Shown here piece after piece: positions 12,804-25,299 of a DNA stretch of 64,000 nucleotides. The position numbers were made by a program, and so were the translations under genes. The notes below the pieces were generated by a model. The model ran no database searches, had not been told where the DNA came from, and saw nothing but the letters and a program-made list of their open reading frames with translations. The stretch is from Pegea sp. RAD2-039 (taxonomy: Eukaryota; Chordata; Thaliacea; Salpida; Salpidae), in assembly GCA_034620365.1 (NCBI GenBank), contig JAQGEQ010000189.1, positions 186,001 to 250,000 of the forward strand, written 5' to 3'. The number at the start of each line of letters is the position of its first letter. The stretch's first letter is position 1.

Positions 12804-12817
12804 TTAAAAAAGAAATC

Positions 12818-12889
12818 TTCCCAGACCGGGAATCGAACCCGGGCCGCGTGGGTGAGATCCACGAATCCTAACCACTAGACCACCTGGAA
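12818..12889 (-). tRNA. tRNA-Glu(CTC)
   Basis: A 72-nt cloverleaf with anticodon loop ATCTCAC, T loop TTCGATT and discriminator A. The acceptor stem is fully paired except for G-U pairs. It is the best-formed tRNA-Glu in the window. It lies just upstream of the RAD54 exon acceptor, in the same orientation, and so is an intronic tRNA of the RAD54 block. Confidence 0.85.
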
Positions 12890-13316
12890 CTTGCGATTGA
12901 TGTTTTTATTGAGAAACTTTTATCAAAATGTTTCGATTTAACTTAAAAATAAAGAAATTATGAAACGATGCTAAAAAAATTATTTAAAATTGTTGCTAAT
13001 TTCAACTCATTTCTAAAAAGTTACTTTAAAGTGTAAAAAAAATTGCAAAAAATCAACTTTTTAGAAATTAATTATTTCTATAATGAAATATAATTGCAAA
13101 AAAATCTCAGATAAATACCTGTAAGATCTTGTTTGAATAGTTTTGAGGATAAAGCTGAACTACTAGACCATTATTACTCTTGTATCTTAAATTGAACATT
13201 TTCAATTTTAAAATAGATGAAAAGCTGTGTTGTTTGAACTACATATTAGAAATGTATTTTACCGCATACGTAAATGTGTTGCTAAATTATTATAGTGGGT
13301 TTATTAATACTATAAA

Positions 13317-13412
13317 CATCTCTTGATTGAAAGATTCAAATTTAATTGTATCTTCTTGTTATTTTGATCTCCAAACTCTGCAATCACTTGTCTCAAAGTT
13401 GCATCATTCTGA
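13317..13412 (-). repeat. Cassette body
   Basis: Body sequence of C8 containing a worn copy of the 31-codon ORF. It belongs to the family that recurs at 42,640-42,760 and 53,317-53,412. Confidence 0.4.
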
Positions 13413-13549
13413 TATTTTCCCATCTCTTCAATTATATTAAATCATAAATTTGCAAAAAAAATATATTTAGATAATTCAAATAAAAACTTTTATGTAAAAA
13501 GTAGCTAAAAGAAGTCATTACAGAAAAATTTTTTGACGACAATTTTTTA

Positions 13550-13685
13550 GCAAATTCACACCACAAACACTAAACTACAAGAAATTTATATAAAGAAACA
13601 AATCAGCGTACAATCGATTTTGAAATTTTTATTAGCGATATATTATTTAATTTTTGGAGTTGAACAAGTTTCAACAAACTAATTC
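13550..13685 (-). repeat. Cassette C8
   Basis: Spacer containing ATATCGCTAATAAAAATT, shared with C34. Here the invariant block ends in GTGAATTTGC. Confidence 0.75.
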
Positions 13686-14351
13686 AAGATTAAACTTAAA
13701 TTATCTTCTTTTATTTAAAAGAAAGGATTATTTGCTGAATCAATATTCAGTAGTTTTTAATTGGTACGTTTACACAACATTTAACGATAAAATAATATTT
13801 TCTTTAAATTTAAAATTTTTTAATAAAAATTAAAATTAGTTTGATTGATTTAACAAAAATTAAAGTTAAATAAAAAAGTTAGATAATTAAAAAGTATTTT
13901 AAATATTTTAAGAAAAAAAAAACTATTTTCTATTCTATATAATAACTATTTTGATATTTCATAAAACCAGAAGAAATAAAGTAAACAGACAAATTGTCAC
14001 TAAGTATTGATAACCAACTATCTAACATCCCTCTTATGACTCTTATGAGCTTTAACTAACTCTTTTATTTTATATCTAATTTACAAGTTTAATTTATATG
14101 AATATCAAAATAAATCAAAATAAAATACAAGTAAATTGTAACTAGTAGCTTAACAAAATTCAACTAATTTAGTTGACAATCATCTTACAACTACTAAATG
14201 CAGCATTTTATTTATAATTTTAAATAATTTAGGTTTTAAAATTTAATTTATTAGAATAGAAATTTGAAAATTCCAGTAATTAAATGAGAGTTAAACTTAT
14301 ACAAGCTTAAAATTTATTTCAATAATAAAAGTTGATGCTAGCAACAAGATG

Positions 14352-14650
14352 GACAAGTAATTAAGATAATTGGCTGCTAATCTATTAAACTTTGAGGGCA
14401 TGGGTTAAAATCCCACCTTGTCATCAAAGAAACGGCATTCCTCGCTATATTAAGCCATTTAATAAGTACAGAAACCATCTTTTCAATTATGAGTGAATAG
14501 TGCCACTGCATTGTGGTTGTTTCAGAAGAAATAATGATTATAAGAGGAATACCAAACAGAATATTTACTATTCGTTGGCATCATAGTAAAAGGCTTAGGT
14601 CAATGACTTTTACGATATAAAGTTTCAAATCTTTCACCCAAGTTAATCTA
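14352..14650 (+). mobile_element. tRNA-Ser-derived SINE-like element
   Basis: The head, 14,352-14,423, resembles tRNA-Ser(GCT): paired ends GACAAG/CTTGTC, anticodon region CTGCTAATC and a degenerate B box GGGTTAAAATCCC. About 220 bp of unrelated body follow. A second copy lies at 34,276-34,570, inside a longer shared segment, so both may have spread by segmental duplication rather than retroposition. Confidence 0.55.
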
Positions 14651-14733
14651 AGGGTTATCCATAATGTATCGAACGTTGAAGGTTTTTTAAGATGTCTTTT
14701 TCAAACAACTTTCAAAAGGTGCTATTGAGAAAA

Positions 14734-14993
14734 TTATTCTTTAAGTTTCTCTTTCTTACAATCATCAGGTAAATTTCCAACCAACAAATTACCTTCATCA
14801 TCTTCAACAGTTGTTTCTTTTTCAACTTCATTTTCAAACAAAATGTGCTCTTTCAAATGATCCACTTTTAAATCAGCAATACGTTTAGTATAAACACTTC
14901 TCATTTCTACTACTTTCAATTGACTCTTGTGTTTCTCGATATAAAGATAATCATGGAAGGCTGTCAATCCAAACTCAGTTTCTCGCTAAAAAT
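14734..14993 (-). pseudogene. Orphan exon of unknown family
   Basis: An 87-codon open stretch after a good acceptor (TTTTTAG at 14,993). It reads ETEFGLTAFHDYLYIEKHK, is rich in charged residues and ends TAA after DDCKKEKLKE. There is no start codon, so it would be the last exon of a gene. The copy near 34,650-34,690 keeps only the last few codons. I do not recognise the family. Confidence 0.4.
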
Positions 14994-15369
14994 TTTAAAA
15001 GTTTTTTTCTAATAATTTATAGATTGAATTATGTTTTAATATTTACAAATAATTTCTAATTAATTTTATTTCAAAAATATTAAATTATCTTTTGTTTGGT
15101 GAAATAAATATATAAAAACTGATAAATCATTTTATATTTTTCATTCATTTCTTCATTCAAGTTCTTTTGAAAAAGTTTTTGATTTGTACAAATGCTTCAC
15201 CAAAGACAAAGAAAACGATAATTTTTTTTGGTTTTATCCGTTTAGCTAAGTAGCGTGAGTAATTCTTGTAATTAAATCTTATCTTGTTTTATGTAAGCAC
15301 ACATTAAGAGCTGGTTCTAAATCCAAATTTGCATTGTAGTCATCTGATTTGGATAGTAAATTTTTAAGG

Positions 15370-15558
15370 GTTGAATCACTTTACCTAAAATGTCGCCAAA
15401 TAAAACCTCAGTTAGTAGTAGAAGGAGCTGCTGGATATGGAGCCGATATTATGAACCAAACCCTGACTAGATTACCATCAACAAAATATTGATTCAAAAA
15501 ATGTTTAAAACACTTCAGTCAGTTGCTGGAAGCAGTTAAAAGTTTTAAAGTTCTGTGT
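15370..15558 (+). pseudogene. MutS-homologue-like fragment
   Basis: A copy of the 36,198 fragment with an in-frame TGA at the usual position after STKH. It lies upstream of cassette C9. Confidence 0.3.
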
Positions 15559-15652
15559 AAAGGTAAAAATTGAAAACTAAAAATTTTTGATTTAGCAAAT
15601 AATTTTTGCTTTCGAATTAAAGAAGAGAATTATAAAAATAATGAAATAGTTT

Positions 15653-15736
15653 GTTAAAACCTGTTCAACTCTAAAAATTAAAAGTTTGAAATAATTGTAA
15701 TGTGCTTTCACGCTGATTTGTTTCTTTATATAAATA
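15653..15736 (+). repeat. Cassette C9 (truncated)
   Basis: The spacer contains AAAAGTTTGAAATAATTG. The core stops just after TATATAAAT and joins gene X exon sequence, so the invariant block is lost. Confidence 0.6.
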
Positions 15737-16533
15737 CTAAAACTGGATTCACTAAATTATTGCTGGTTTCTCTGCAATCAGTTTCCTAAAAAATATAATT
15801 TTAAGCTTTTAAGTTATATTTTCTAAGAGGATAAAATTATATTTGAATCGTTAAATCAAGAGATTTTTATAGTTTTAAGAAGTACATTATAATAATTTAG
15901 TATCACATTTACGTATGCGGTAAGATACACTTTTGATGTGTAATTGAAACAACACATCTTTTTATCTTTTTTTAGATTGAAAATGTTCAATATTAGAGAC
16001 AAGATTAATGTTAATAGGTTAAATTTGCTTTTAAATCGTAATCTTTATTAGTTAATATGATGACATGACTTCAACTTGACAACTTTTGATTATATTATAA
16101 AAGTAATATAAAGTTATAAACATTTACTAAGTATTTAACTACCTTACATACTCTCAAACGGAAATTTTTTTTGTCTGACGAATTAATTTAATAAAAACTT
16201 GACTGATTCTTGTTAAATTCTAAACATTTCAGTTTACTGAAGATTGTAATGGTTTCATAAGAATTAGCAATAATATTGATAATATTTTTGAATTATTGCT
16301 ATTGATCTGTTGTATTTGGAGTCGATATTATGAGCCAAACTCTGACTAGATTACCATCAACAAAATATTGATTGAAAAAAATGTTTAAAACATTTCAATC
16401 AATTACTGGAAACAGTTAAAAGTTTTAAAGTTCTGTGTAAAGGTACAAATTGAAAACTACTAAAGTTTGATTCACCAAATAATCTCTGCTATCGAATTAA
16501 AGAAGAACGCTAGAATAATTATTGAAATAGTCT

Positions 16534-16653
16534 GTTGAAACTTGTTCAACTCTAAAAATTATAGTAATAGCTACTCATATGAAATTCAATTTTACGCTGA
16601 TTTGTTCCTTTATATAAATTTCTATTAGTTTAGTGTTTGCGGTATAAATTTGC
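16534..16653 (+). repeat. Cassette C10
   Basis: Spacer containing ATAGTAATAGCTACTCAT, shared with C30 and C35. The invariant block carries GTGTTTGCGGTATAAATT. A body follows to about 16,980, with TAG at codon 4 of the small ORF. Confidence 0.8.
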
Positions 16654-17032
16654 TAATAAATCATTTCGTTATAAAAATATTTTCTGAATTGACTCCTGTT
16701 AGCTACTTTTTACATAAAAGTTTTTATTTAAATTATCTAAATACCATTTTTTTAGAAAATATTTGATATAATATAAATGGATAAAAGATTGGAAAATAGC
16801 AAGATGAAGCAACTTTGAGACAAGCGGTTAGAGAGCTTGAAGATCTAAATAACATGAAGATAAAATTATATCTGAATCTTTAAATCAAGAGATGTTTATA
16901 GTATTAAGAAGTACACTATAATAATTTAGCAACACATTTACTTATGCGGTAAAATACACTTCTGATATGCAGTTCGTACAACACAATTTATTTTTATTTA
17001 TTTTTTTGATGAAAATCTATTAGCAAATCTAC

Positions 17033-17138
17033 ACCACAAACACTAAACTACTAGAAATTTTTATAGACTAAAAAAATCTGCGTAAAGGTTTTATTCAAGA
17101 TTTTTTCAATTAAATTTTGAGATTGAACAAGTTTCAAC
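17033..17138 (-). repeat. Cassette C11 (core without body)
   Basis: Spacer containing TTGAAAAAATCTTGAATA, shared with C27. It abuts the tail of the C10 body. Confidence 0.75.
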
Positions 17139-18549
17139 AAACAAATTCAAGGTTGAACCTAAATTATCTATTTTTATTTTTAAGAAATGAATATTCCCTG
17201 AATCAACATTTGGTAGTTTTTAATTTGTACGTTTTTACATAGCATTTAACAATAAAATAATATTTTCTTTAAATTTTAACATTTTTCATGAAAATTAAAA
17301 TTAGTTTGATTGATTTAACAACAAAACTAAAGTTAAATAAAAAAGTAAGATCTGTACAAATTTTTTCAAATGTTTCCAGTGAAAAAAAAGTAATTTGTAT
17401 TCTATAGAATAACTATTTAGATATTTCATAAAAACAAAAGAATTCAAGTCTAAGATCAAATTAATATTTACCAAAACTAGATTCACAAAGTTTTTGCTGA
17501 TTTCTCCGCAATCGGTTTCCTAAAAATATAATTTTAAGCTTTTAAATTATGTTTTCTCTTATGTTAAAAATTTTGTATAAATGAAAGTTTGGTTTAATAG
17601 TTTAAGTAAAAATCAAAGTTAAATCAAAAATTATAAATCTGTAAAACTTATTTCAAATCTTTTAAATGAATAAACTATTTTATCTTCTTGTATATAAATC
17701 TGAGAGTTTAGTAAGTTCTTAAAAATAAATTAAAATGGTTTACTCTTTGTCTGAAAGCAATCAAACCAGTTTCAATCCAATAATCTTCTAAATCCTGCAA
17801 AATTTTATTAAATAATTACATCAGTAACTGGTATTTAGATCTTAAATAATCAATTCTATATTATAATAATTACTTTAGTCTAAAACTTAAAACCAAATTA
17901 AATTAAAATTTAGATAAAAGAAGAAATAGAAATAATCAGTTTTCATGCTAAACGATAATTTTGGTTTTGTCCATTTAGCTAAGTATCGTGAGTAACTCTT
18001 GTAATTAAATTTTTTCCTGTTTTATGTAAGTACACATCAAGAGCTGTTTCTAAATCCAAATTTGTATTGTAATAATCTGATTGTTGATCATCATCTATGC
18101 ATCTTTCAAGACACATCAGCGTTTCATATTTATCTGTTGTATCAGGATGTTAATAAGACTTGATTGAGAAATACAACCACTGATGGAGATAGGACAACAA
18201 CTGATCACTGGGAGATTTTTGAAAAAGAAATTCAAACTGATGTGAAAAAAAAATTTGAAGAATGGAGTCTGAGATTAAAAAAAATAATCATTTGAAGATT
18301 CAATAGAAGATACTACAAGAAAAATTGGTCGGTAGAATATAAAGTAAGCTTGTTTATATAATATAAAAATTGTTTTTATAAAAAAGTATTTAGAAATAAG
18401 TGAATGAACCTCATAACCGTTTGAACCCCTTAACTGTTGATAATCTGAATCATACCTGTGGTGTAAACGAAGAAAAGAGCCAATAAAAAGCTGCTGTGGG
18501 CAACACTATAATTGATGTTTGGATAGTAAATTTTTAAGAGTTAAATCAT

Positions 18550-18735
18550 TTTACTTAAATCGTCGCCAACTAAAGCCTCAGTTAGTAGTAGAAGGAGCTG
18601 CTGGATATTGAGCCGATATCATGAACCAAACCCTGACTAGATTACCATCAGCAAAACATTGATTGAAAAAAAAACTTAAATCATTTACTGTAAGCAGTTA
18701 AAAGTTTTTAAGTGCTGTGTAAAGGTACAAATTGA
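18550..18735 (+). pseudogene. MutS-homologue-like fragment
   Basis: Interrupted copy of the 36,198 fragment, upstream of C12. Confidence 0.3.
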
Positions 18736-18816
18736 AAACTACTAAATGTTGATTTGATGAATTATCCTCTCTAACAAATAAATGAGGATAATTAAAGTTT
18801 AATCTTGAAATAGTCT

Positions 18817-18943
18817 GTTGAATATTATTCAACTATAAAAGTTAATACTTATAGAAGTCAGTGATTACATCAAACATAATTTTACGCTGATTTGTTCGGT
18901 TATATACATTTGTACAAATTTAGAGTTTGTGGTGTACATTTGC
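18817..18943 (+). repeat. Cassette C12
   Basis: Spacer containing ATAGAAGTCAGTGATTAC, close to C18 and C40. The invariant block is worn (TTTAGAGTTTGTGGTGTAC). A body follows to about 19,350. Confidence 0.7.
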
Positions 18944-19576
18944 AAAAAAAATTATTTCGTCATAAAAAATTTCTGAGTTGACTTCTGTTAGCTACTTTTG
19001 ACTTTAATGTTTTAATCTATACTATCTTGATATCGTTTTATTAGCAATTTGTTTTTATCCAAATTATTTAAATATAATCTTTTTAGTTCTAAAATATCTA
19101 AAAATCTTTTTTTAACAAACATATGATTAAATATAATTGAAAAGATGGGAAAATATCAGACTGATACAACCTTGAGATAAGTTGTTAGAGAGTTTGAAGA
19201 TCAAAATAACAAGATGATAAAATTATATTTGAAGCTTTAAATCAAGAGAAATTTATAGTATTAAGAAATGCACTAAAATAATTTAGAAGCACATTTACGT
19301 ATGCGGTAAACTACACTTCTGATATGCAGTTCAAACAACACAGCTTTTTATCTATTTTTAGATTGAAAACGTTCAATCTAAAAGACAAGATTAATGTTAA
19401 TAGGTTAAATTTGCTTTTAAATCTTTATCTTTATTATTTAATATGATGTCATGACTTCGACTTGACAACTTTTGATCATATTATAAAGGTCATATAAAGT
19501 TATAAAAATTTACTAAGTATTTAACTACCTTACATACTCTCAAACGGAAATTTTTTTCTGATAATTTAATTCATTA

Positions 19577-19694
19577 GCAAATATACACCACAAACACTAA
19601 ACTACTAGATATTTATATAAGGGAAAAATCAGCGATTGAATATCAATGCATAAACAAATAATTCATTAATTTTTGGAGTTGAAAAATTTTCAAC
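19577..19694 (-). repeat. Cassette C13
   Basis: Palindrome half GTTGAAAAATTTTCAAC, spacer containing AATTATTTGTTTATGCAT. The same as C32. It is followed by LR1-type sequence in both places. Confidence 0.75.
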
Positions 19695-19957
19695 AGATCA
19701 TTTCAAGATTAAATCTAAAATATCTTCCTTAATCAGATAGAACGGATTATTCACTAAGTCAACATTATGTACTTTTAAATTTTTACTTTTCCACAGCATT
19801 TAACCTTTAACAATAAATTAATATATTCTATTATATCAAAACTTCTAATAAAATTGAAAATTAGTTTGATTAATTTAACAAAAAATTGAAGATAAATAAA
19901 AAAGTTTTATCAGAACAATTTATTTCAAATGTTTTAATTGAAATAAAAGTATTTTGT

Positions 19958-22920
19958 GTATTTTTTGTATAACAATGTTGATATTTCATAAAAACAAAAT
20001 AAATCAGGTCTAAATAAGCAGACAGGTAAGTTTAGTTATTTAATTTTTGTTTATCAGTTACATATAAAACTGATTGAAATTGATGTTAATATATTAATAT
20101 TTATATTAAAATTTGATGCTTCTCAAATTAAGTAGCAAATTGTTCAATGCAGGCCAACGTAGATAAAACAATCAAGAAAGATTCTAACAAAAAACTATCT
20201 GTAAATGAAGACAAATACATGATCTTAAATATAAATTAAAATATTTAATACCACACTATACAATAAAACTTGATACTAATACATGATGTTAAATTTAAAT
20301 TAAAGAAAATTAAAGCAATTAATTTCTATTCAACAACATTTTGATTTCTCTTAATTTCTTTTTATTAAATTAATAATATTGGCTTTTATATCTTGAAATA
20401 AGTCAAATAATAAACAGAATATAATTTTTTGTTGAAAGAGAAGATAATTATAAACTTTCTGATTCGAGTTTTTACTTTTGGATGCGTAAGAAAATGTAAA
20501 TTAAAAGTTTATCTTTTATATGATTTACTTTTGTTGAAATTATATTAATTTGGAAGCCTTATATTTGTGAAAATTCATAAATTATAAATAAAAAAAATTA
20601 TAAACAGTTACTCAGTTTTTAACTACCTTACAAATACTCAAACATTAATTAAATGTAATTGGCCTCAATAATATATAAAAAATCAACAATTACTTTCATT
20701 GAAAAATTATATTGTCTAAAAGATATATCATCTAGTTTAAAATTGTTAGAATTTTCAGTAATCGACTTGACTACTACTATTAAGTCTTCAAATAGAACAT
20801 GGAACCACTAAATAAGCATATTAGTAAATAGTCAAATTATATTTATATGAATAATATATATTAAATTAAATTAACGTTTAAATAAGATAATATTTTTTTA
20901 TAAATATAAATAATGTTTAAAAAAAGTGAGAATTGTTTCAGTAATTAATATAAGTAATTTTTCAAACAAATGTTTTATTAAGTAAGATGATAGTATTGAG
21001 TTTTAATTTCATCATTTTAATAATTTAATTTTTCAACAAAGTTATTATTTTCCTTATTATGTTTTTGTAATTTATTTTTATATCAGTTTTAAGCTCGTAG
21101 TTTTCTACCGTATACAGATAAAAAACAACTTATTAAAGCAAAAATAATTGGGTAACTGACTTAATGTAATCAATTGTAATTAACTTTTGGTATGAAATGA
21201 TAACATTAAAGCCATTAATAGTTAAAGAAAACAAGGTTTATAAATCTATTTATCATGAAGTCATGTTTAGTATTCTATCTATTTCTTGTTTGATATTTTT
21301 AAACAAAACATTAAAACTACTTTTAAACGAAGTTAATAGTCCAACAGATATATTTCTCATTTATTACAAAAAAGTAATTTCAACTTTTAAATTTATTATT
21401 CAATCTAATTAAAAATTTTGACGATTGAACCAACTACTGATAAGTTATCTTCTGTACACGGACTTCCAGTTTCTTAATTGGTAACTTGGCTAGTACTTTT
21501 TCTAAATTGTAATCAAGAACATAAATAGAAGATGAAATGGAATAGGTCGGAATTCTGTTTGTAATTAATACATATTTTCATCCACTAATCAAATAAGTTA
21601 GTATGGAAGCAAACAATAGATCAATTACAACTTAACTTACTTTGTACAGCAGTTCATATGTTATATTTTTTCAAGAAACTCAACAACCGTGGAAGGTTAT
21701 GATGAAAATACAAAACGACATCTAAACCTCTTGTTTTGTTTTACTGAATCAACATGTTTTGGTTTTACAACAATAACCTTTCTTCTTCTGGCGTACTTTG
21801 CACTTTTATATACATTCTAGAATTAATCATCAACATATTAATAGACTTAACGTAAAAGTTGTAGCTTACTAGTAGTTGTTGTTCGAAAAAAAGTTTCTTT
21901 ACAACTAGCAGTCAGCCAAATGTCACCATCATTATACTCATTGAAATAAGTTTATTTATAATCTCTTTTTTATATTCTAAAATCTTAAATAAATGAGAAA
22001 AAACGGACAATATCTTTAATGTAGAAACAAACAAATATGCTTTTAGAGTATTCTTTAAGTTAAGTACCATCAAATATAGAAAAATTTGTATTTACAAACC
22101 AACTTTGCTGCTAGCAGCACGCAAGTAATTACTTACTTTAATAGAATGGTGGACGCGTGTTTAGAAAAAGTAATCTTAGATGTTTAATAGCTATAAGCTA
22201 TCATAATTTTACCAAATTGTTGCTGTTTGTATTTACTTACTAGTTATTATAAATTTGAAAATCGAAAAGTTATTAATAAAATTATCAACACCCGTTTTAA
22301 ACAATTTTTCATTTACTACTCATATAGGTGCTTCACCGTGCGTGACCAGTTTATGCTAATTTATTTATACTAAAAGTATTTCAAGAGAGCCTAGAGACTG
22401 ATTATCAAATTTTGAGAACCAGCAACCTTAAAATTAGAGGTAAGCTCTTTAACTAACTGTTTGTAAACACATTATTAGTTTTGTCTTTACTAATTATTAT
22501 TATGACAAATTTATTTAAATTTTTTAATTAAATATTTAAAAGTTAAATCACTTTACTTAAAATGTCGCCAACTAAAAACCTCAGTTAGTAGTAGTAGAAG
22601 GAGCTGTTGTATATGGAATCAATATTAAGAAGCAAACCCTGACTAGATTAACATCAACAAAACATTGAATGAAAAATTGTTTAACAATTTCACTATTTTG
22701 CTGGAAGCAGTTAAAAGTTTTAAAGTTCTGTGTAAAAACACAAATAAAAAACAACAAGTGTTGATTTGATGAAAAATCCTTTTTAACAAATAAAGTAGGA
22801 TAATTTAAGTTTAATTTAAATTAGTATGTTGAATCTTATTAAACTCTAATAATTAAACCTTAGAGAAGTGATGAGGATGGTTTTATGATGATTTGTTTCA
22901 TTATATAAATTTCGATTAGA
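19958..22920 (+). repeat. Long direct repeat LR1, copy 2
   Basis: Matches 10-2,945. It holds no exon apart from a MutS-like fragment near 22,560-22,740. A 71-codon ORF at 21,197 is not open in copy 1 and is rejected as a gene. The repeat ends where cassette C14 runs into an AT microsatellite. Confidence 0.85.
22828..22920 (+). repeat. Cassette C14 (truncated)
   Basis: Spacer containing ACCTTAGAGAAGTGATGA. It ends after TATATAAATTTCGATTAG, before the GTGTTTGTGG block, at a TA-rich simple repeat (22,925-22,950). Confidence 0.6.
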
Positions 22921-23434
22921 TTATTACATATATATATATATTTATATCGAATCATATAAATCTCAAACCAGACATTCATTTGTTTTGTATTTATTGGTAT
23001 CAAAATTTTTAACATAAAAGAAAACATAATTAAAAAGCTTAAAATTATATTTTTAGGAAACCGATAGCGGTGAAACCAACAACAATTTTGTGAATCTAGT
23101 TTTGGTAAATATTAATTTGATCTTAAACTTAATTTCGTTTGTTTTTATGAAATATCTAAATTGTTATTCTATAGAATACAAAATAGTATTTTTTCACTTG
23201 AAACATTAAAAAGAATTTTTACAGATCTTACTTTTTTATTTAACTTTAATTTTGTTATTAAATCAATCAAACTAATTCTAGCTTTTACTAAAGATTAAAA
23301 ATTTAAAGCAAACATTATTTTATTTTTAAATGTTGTGTAAATGAACAAACTAAAGACTATTAAATGTTGATACAGCAAATAATCCTTTCTTTTAAACAAA
23401 GGAAATTATTTTATGTTTAATTTTGAATTAGCTC

Positions 23435-23555
23435 GTTGAAACTTATTCAACTCCAAAAATTAAAAATTTCTCATAATGATTTTCTTGAAAAATTTTACGA
23501 TGATTTGTTGGTTTATATAAGTTTTACTAGTTTAGTGTTTGTGGTGTAAATTTGC
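23435..23555 (+). repeat. Cassette C15
   Basis: Spacer containing TTTCTCATAATGATTTTC, partly alignable with C17 and C25. The upstream element reads ACGATGATTTG. Confidence 0.75.
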
Positions 23556-23684
23556 TAAAAAATTATTTTGTCAAAAAAAATTATCTGAATTGATTTCTGC
23601 TAGCTACTATTTACTTAAATGTTTTTATCTAAATTATCTAAAAATATTTTTATAATAAATTTATGATTTAATATAATTAAAGAG

Positions 23685-23780
23685 ATGGGAAAATATCAGA
23701 ATGATGCAATTTTGAGACAAGTGGTTAGAGAGTTTGAAGATCAAGATAACAAGATGACAAAGTTTTATTTGAATCTTTAA
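23685..23780 (+). CDS. Candidate 31-aa peptide in cassette body
   Basis: Begins MGKYQNDAILRQVVREFEDQ and ends YLNL. Copies at 26,147-26,242, 32,700-32,795, 53,317-53,412, 58,668-58,763 and 61,614-61,709 keep exactly the same 96-nt length and frame, while other copies are broken by TAG or frameshift. The predicted peptide is charged and probably helical. It follows a possible acceptor (TTTTTTAG) about 35 nt upstream in most copies. A functional role is inference only. Confidence 0.3.
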   Translation: MGKYQNDAILRQVVREFEDQDNKMTKFYLNL

Positions 23781-23861
23781 ATCAAGAGATTTATATTTAT
23801 AAGAAGAGCACTAAAATAATTTAGCAACATATTTACCTATGCGGTGAAATACACTTTTGAT

Positions 23862-24760
23862 ATTCCCGGTTTGGGAACTTTTTTAGCTTTAAAAAGATTC
23901 TGCGCAGTTCTAGAGAAAGACCAAAATTGGCCGAAATATTTATTTTCTCAATTCTAAATGTTTTTTTAACAATTCTTTTAAAGAATAGTTTGTTTATAAT
24001 TGTTTCAAATAAAATCTTTTTTTATGCAGACAAACAGGATATATTTTTATTTAAAGTCAAATTTTTTTTAACTTTGATGTTCTTCTTCATATTTTACTTT
24101 TTCAGTTCTTTTCAATTCTATAGTTTAAATATTTTTTTTATTTAAATAGGTTTTGGATTTGAAATATCTTTAGATATTATAATTTATATTTATTATTTAC
24201 AGATTTTGTAAGTTGAATTTATAAAAAGTTTTTTAAACAAAGTGTCATTGAAATTTTTTTTTTCTTAAAATGTCAAAAGTTTATGTTGAAATGACTTCAA
24301 TTTCAATAATTATTAGTAATTTTGAAATTATGTTTCAAACTAAATAAAATTTCTTTGAAAGTTATTACAAAATTCTATTTAAAATTTCTTCTATAAGTTT
24401 TTCCAATTGTTCCTTACAATATCTTCTTTTAAAAGCTTTTAACATTGAAATCGAAAAGATGTTATCACTTTATATTGACTAATATTGAAAACATTTAAGG
24501 TATTGTCAAAGAATTATATAAAAAACTTACCGTATAGTTATGAGAAAGTTTGTGTTGCGTAGTTTTTCATTAATTCTATTTTTAAATTATATATGAATTG
24601 AAAGCTGCTTACTAAGTAAATGTTGAAATGTTTTGAATTATTATTTATTTTAATAAGCAACTTTTAAAAAAAGCCATTTTGTTGGGTGTTGCTACACTAG
24701 TTGTTTGTTTGTTTGTTTGACGAACAAGTAGTAAAGCAGGAGGCTAAATCTAGTAGAATT
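23862..24760 (+). repeat. tRNA-Glu remnant plus RAD54 3'-flank repeat
   Basis: Starts with 16 bp of tRNA-Glu 3' end (ATTCCCGGTTTGGGAA) and jumps straight to the 3' flank, so all RAD54 exons are deleted here. The stretch ends at AGTAGTAAAGCAGGAGG near 24,750, which is itself part of the RAD54 KAGG exon border. Confidence 0.6.
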
Positions 24761-25053
24761 TTACCACATACATAAATATGTTGCTAGATTTTTATAGTGC
24801 CGTTCTTAATACTATAAATATCTCTTGATTTAAAGATTCAAATATAATTTCATCTTCTTGTTATTTTGATCTTCAAACTCTCTAACCACTTGTCTCAAAG
24901 TCTCATCTTTCTGAAATTTTCTGATCTCTTAAATTATATTATATCATATATTTGCTGAAAAAATCATATTTGGATAATTGAGATAAAACATTTTAAGTAA
25001 AAAGTAGCTAATAGGAGTCAACTCAGAAATTTTTTATGACGAAATAATTTATT

Positions 25054-25169
25054 AGGAAATCTACACCACAAACACTAAACTACTAGAAATTTATGTAAAG
25101 AAAAAAATCAGGGTAAACATAAATCATTAAAGTCATCATTTAAAGTTTTGCAGTTGAACAAGTTTCAAC
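25054..25169 (-). repeat. Cassette C16
   Basis: Spacer containing AATGATGACTTTAATGAT, found in no other cassette. The upstream element reads ACCCTGATTTT. Confidence 0.7.
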
Positions 25170-25299
25170 GAACTAATTCAAGATTAAACATAAATTTTTT
25201 TTCTTTATTTAAAAGAAAGGATTATTTGCTCTTTCAACATTTAATAGTTTTCAATTTGTGCCTTTTTACAGCATTTAATCTTTAACAATAAAATAATAT

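Larger units (their letters stand above)
16190..18480. repeat. Direct repeat LR3, copy 1 (partner 44,040-46,310)
   Basis: Contains, in order, a MutS-like fragment (16,310-16,445), C10 with body, C11, gene X exons on the minus strand and a broken ORF K on the minus strand (17,990-18,190). Copy 2 follows the same order. Confidence 0.85.

Noticed and set aside
17301-17486. Recurrent ORF of the NLVLVNINLILNL type (also 10,739, 26,620, 37,293, 40,056, 45,136, 56,679)
   Set aside because: Only the first few codons belong to the gene X exon; the rest reads through the GTAAATATT donor into intron.
21197-21412. 71-codon ORF in LR1
   Set aside because: The matching part of the first LR1 copy is not open.
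22920-22950. TA-rich run as a telomere or centromere signal
   Set aside because: A short simple repeat only; similar runs occur at 28,640-28,710 and 32,641-32,670. No telomere repeat arrays were seen.
23927-24145. Hydrophobic ORFs AEIFIFSILNVFL (also 29,909, 36,528, 12,043, 41,349)
   Set aside because: They lie in the RAD54 3' flank, differ by frameshifts between copies and are what AT-rich DNA gives by chance.
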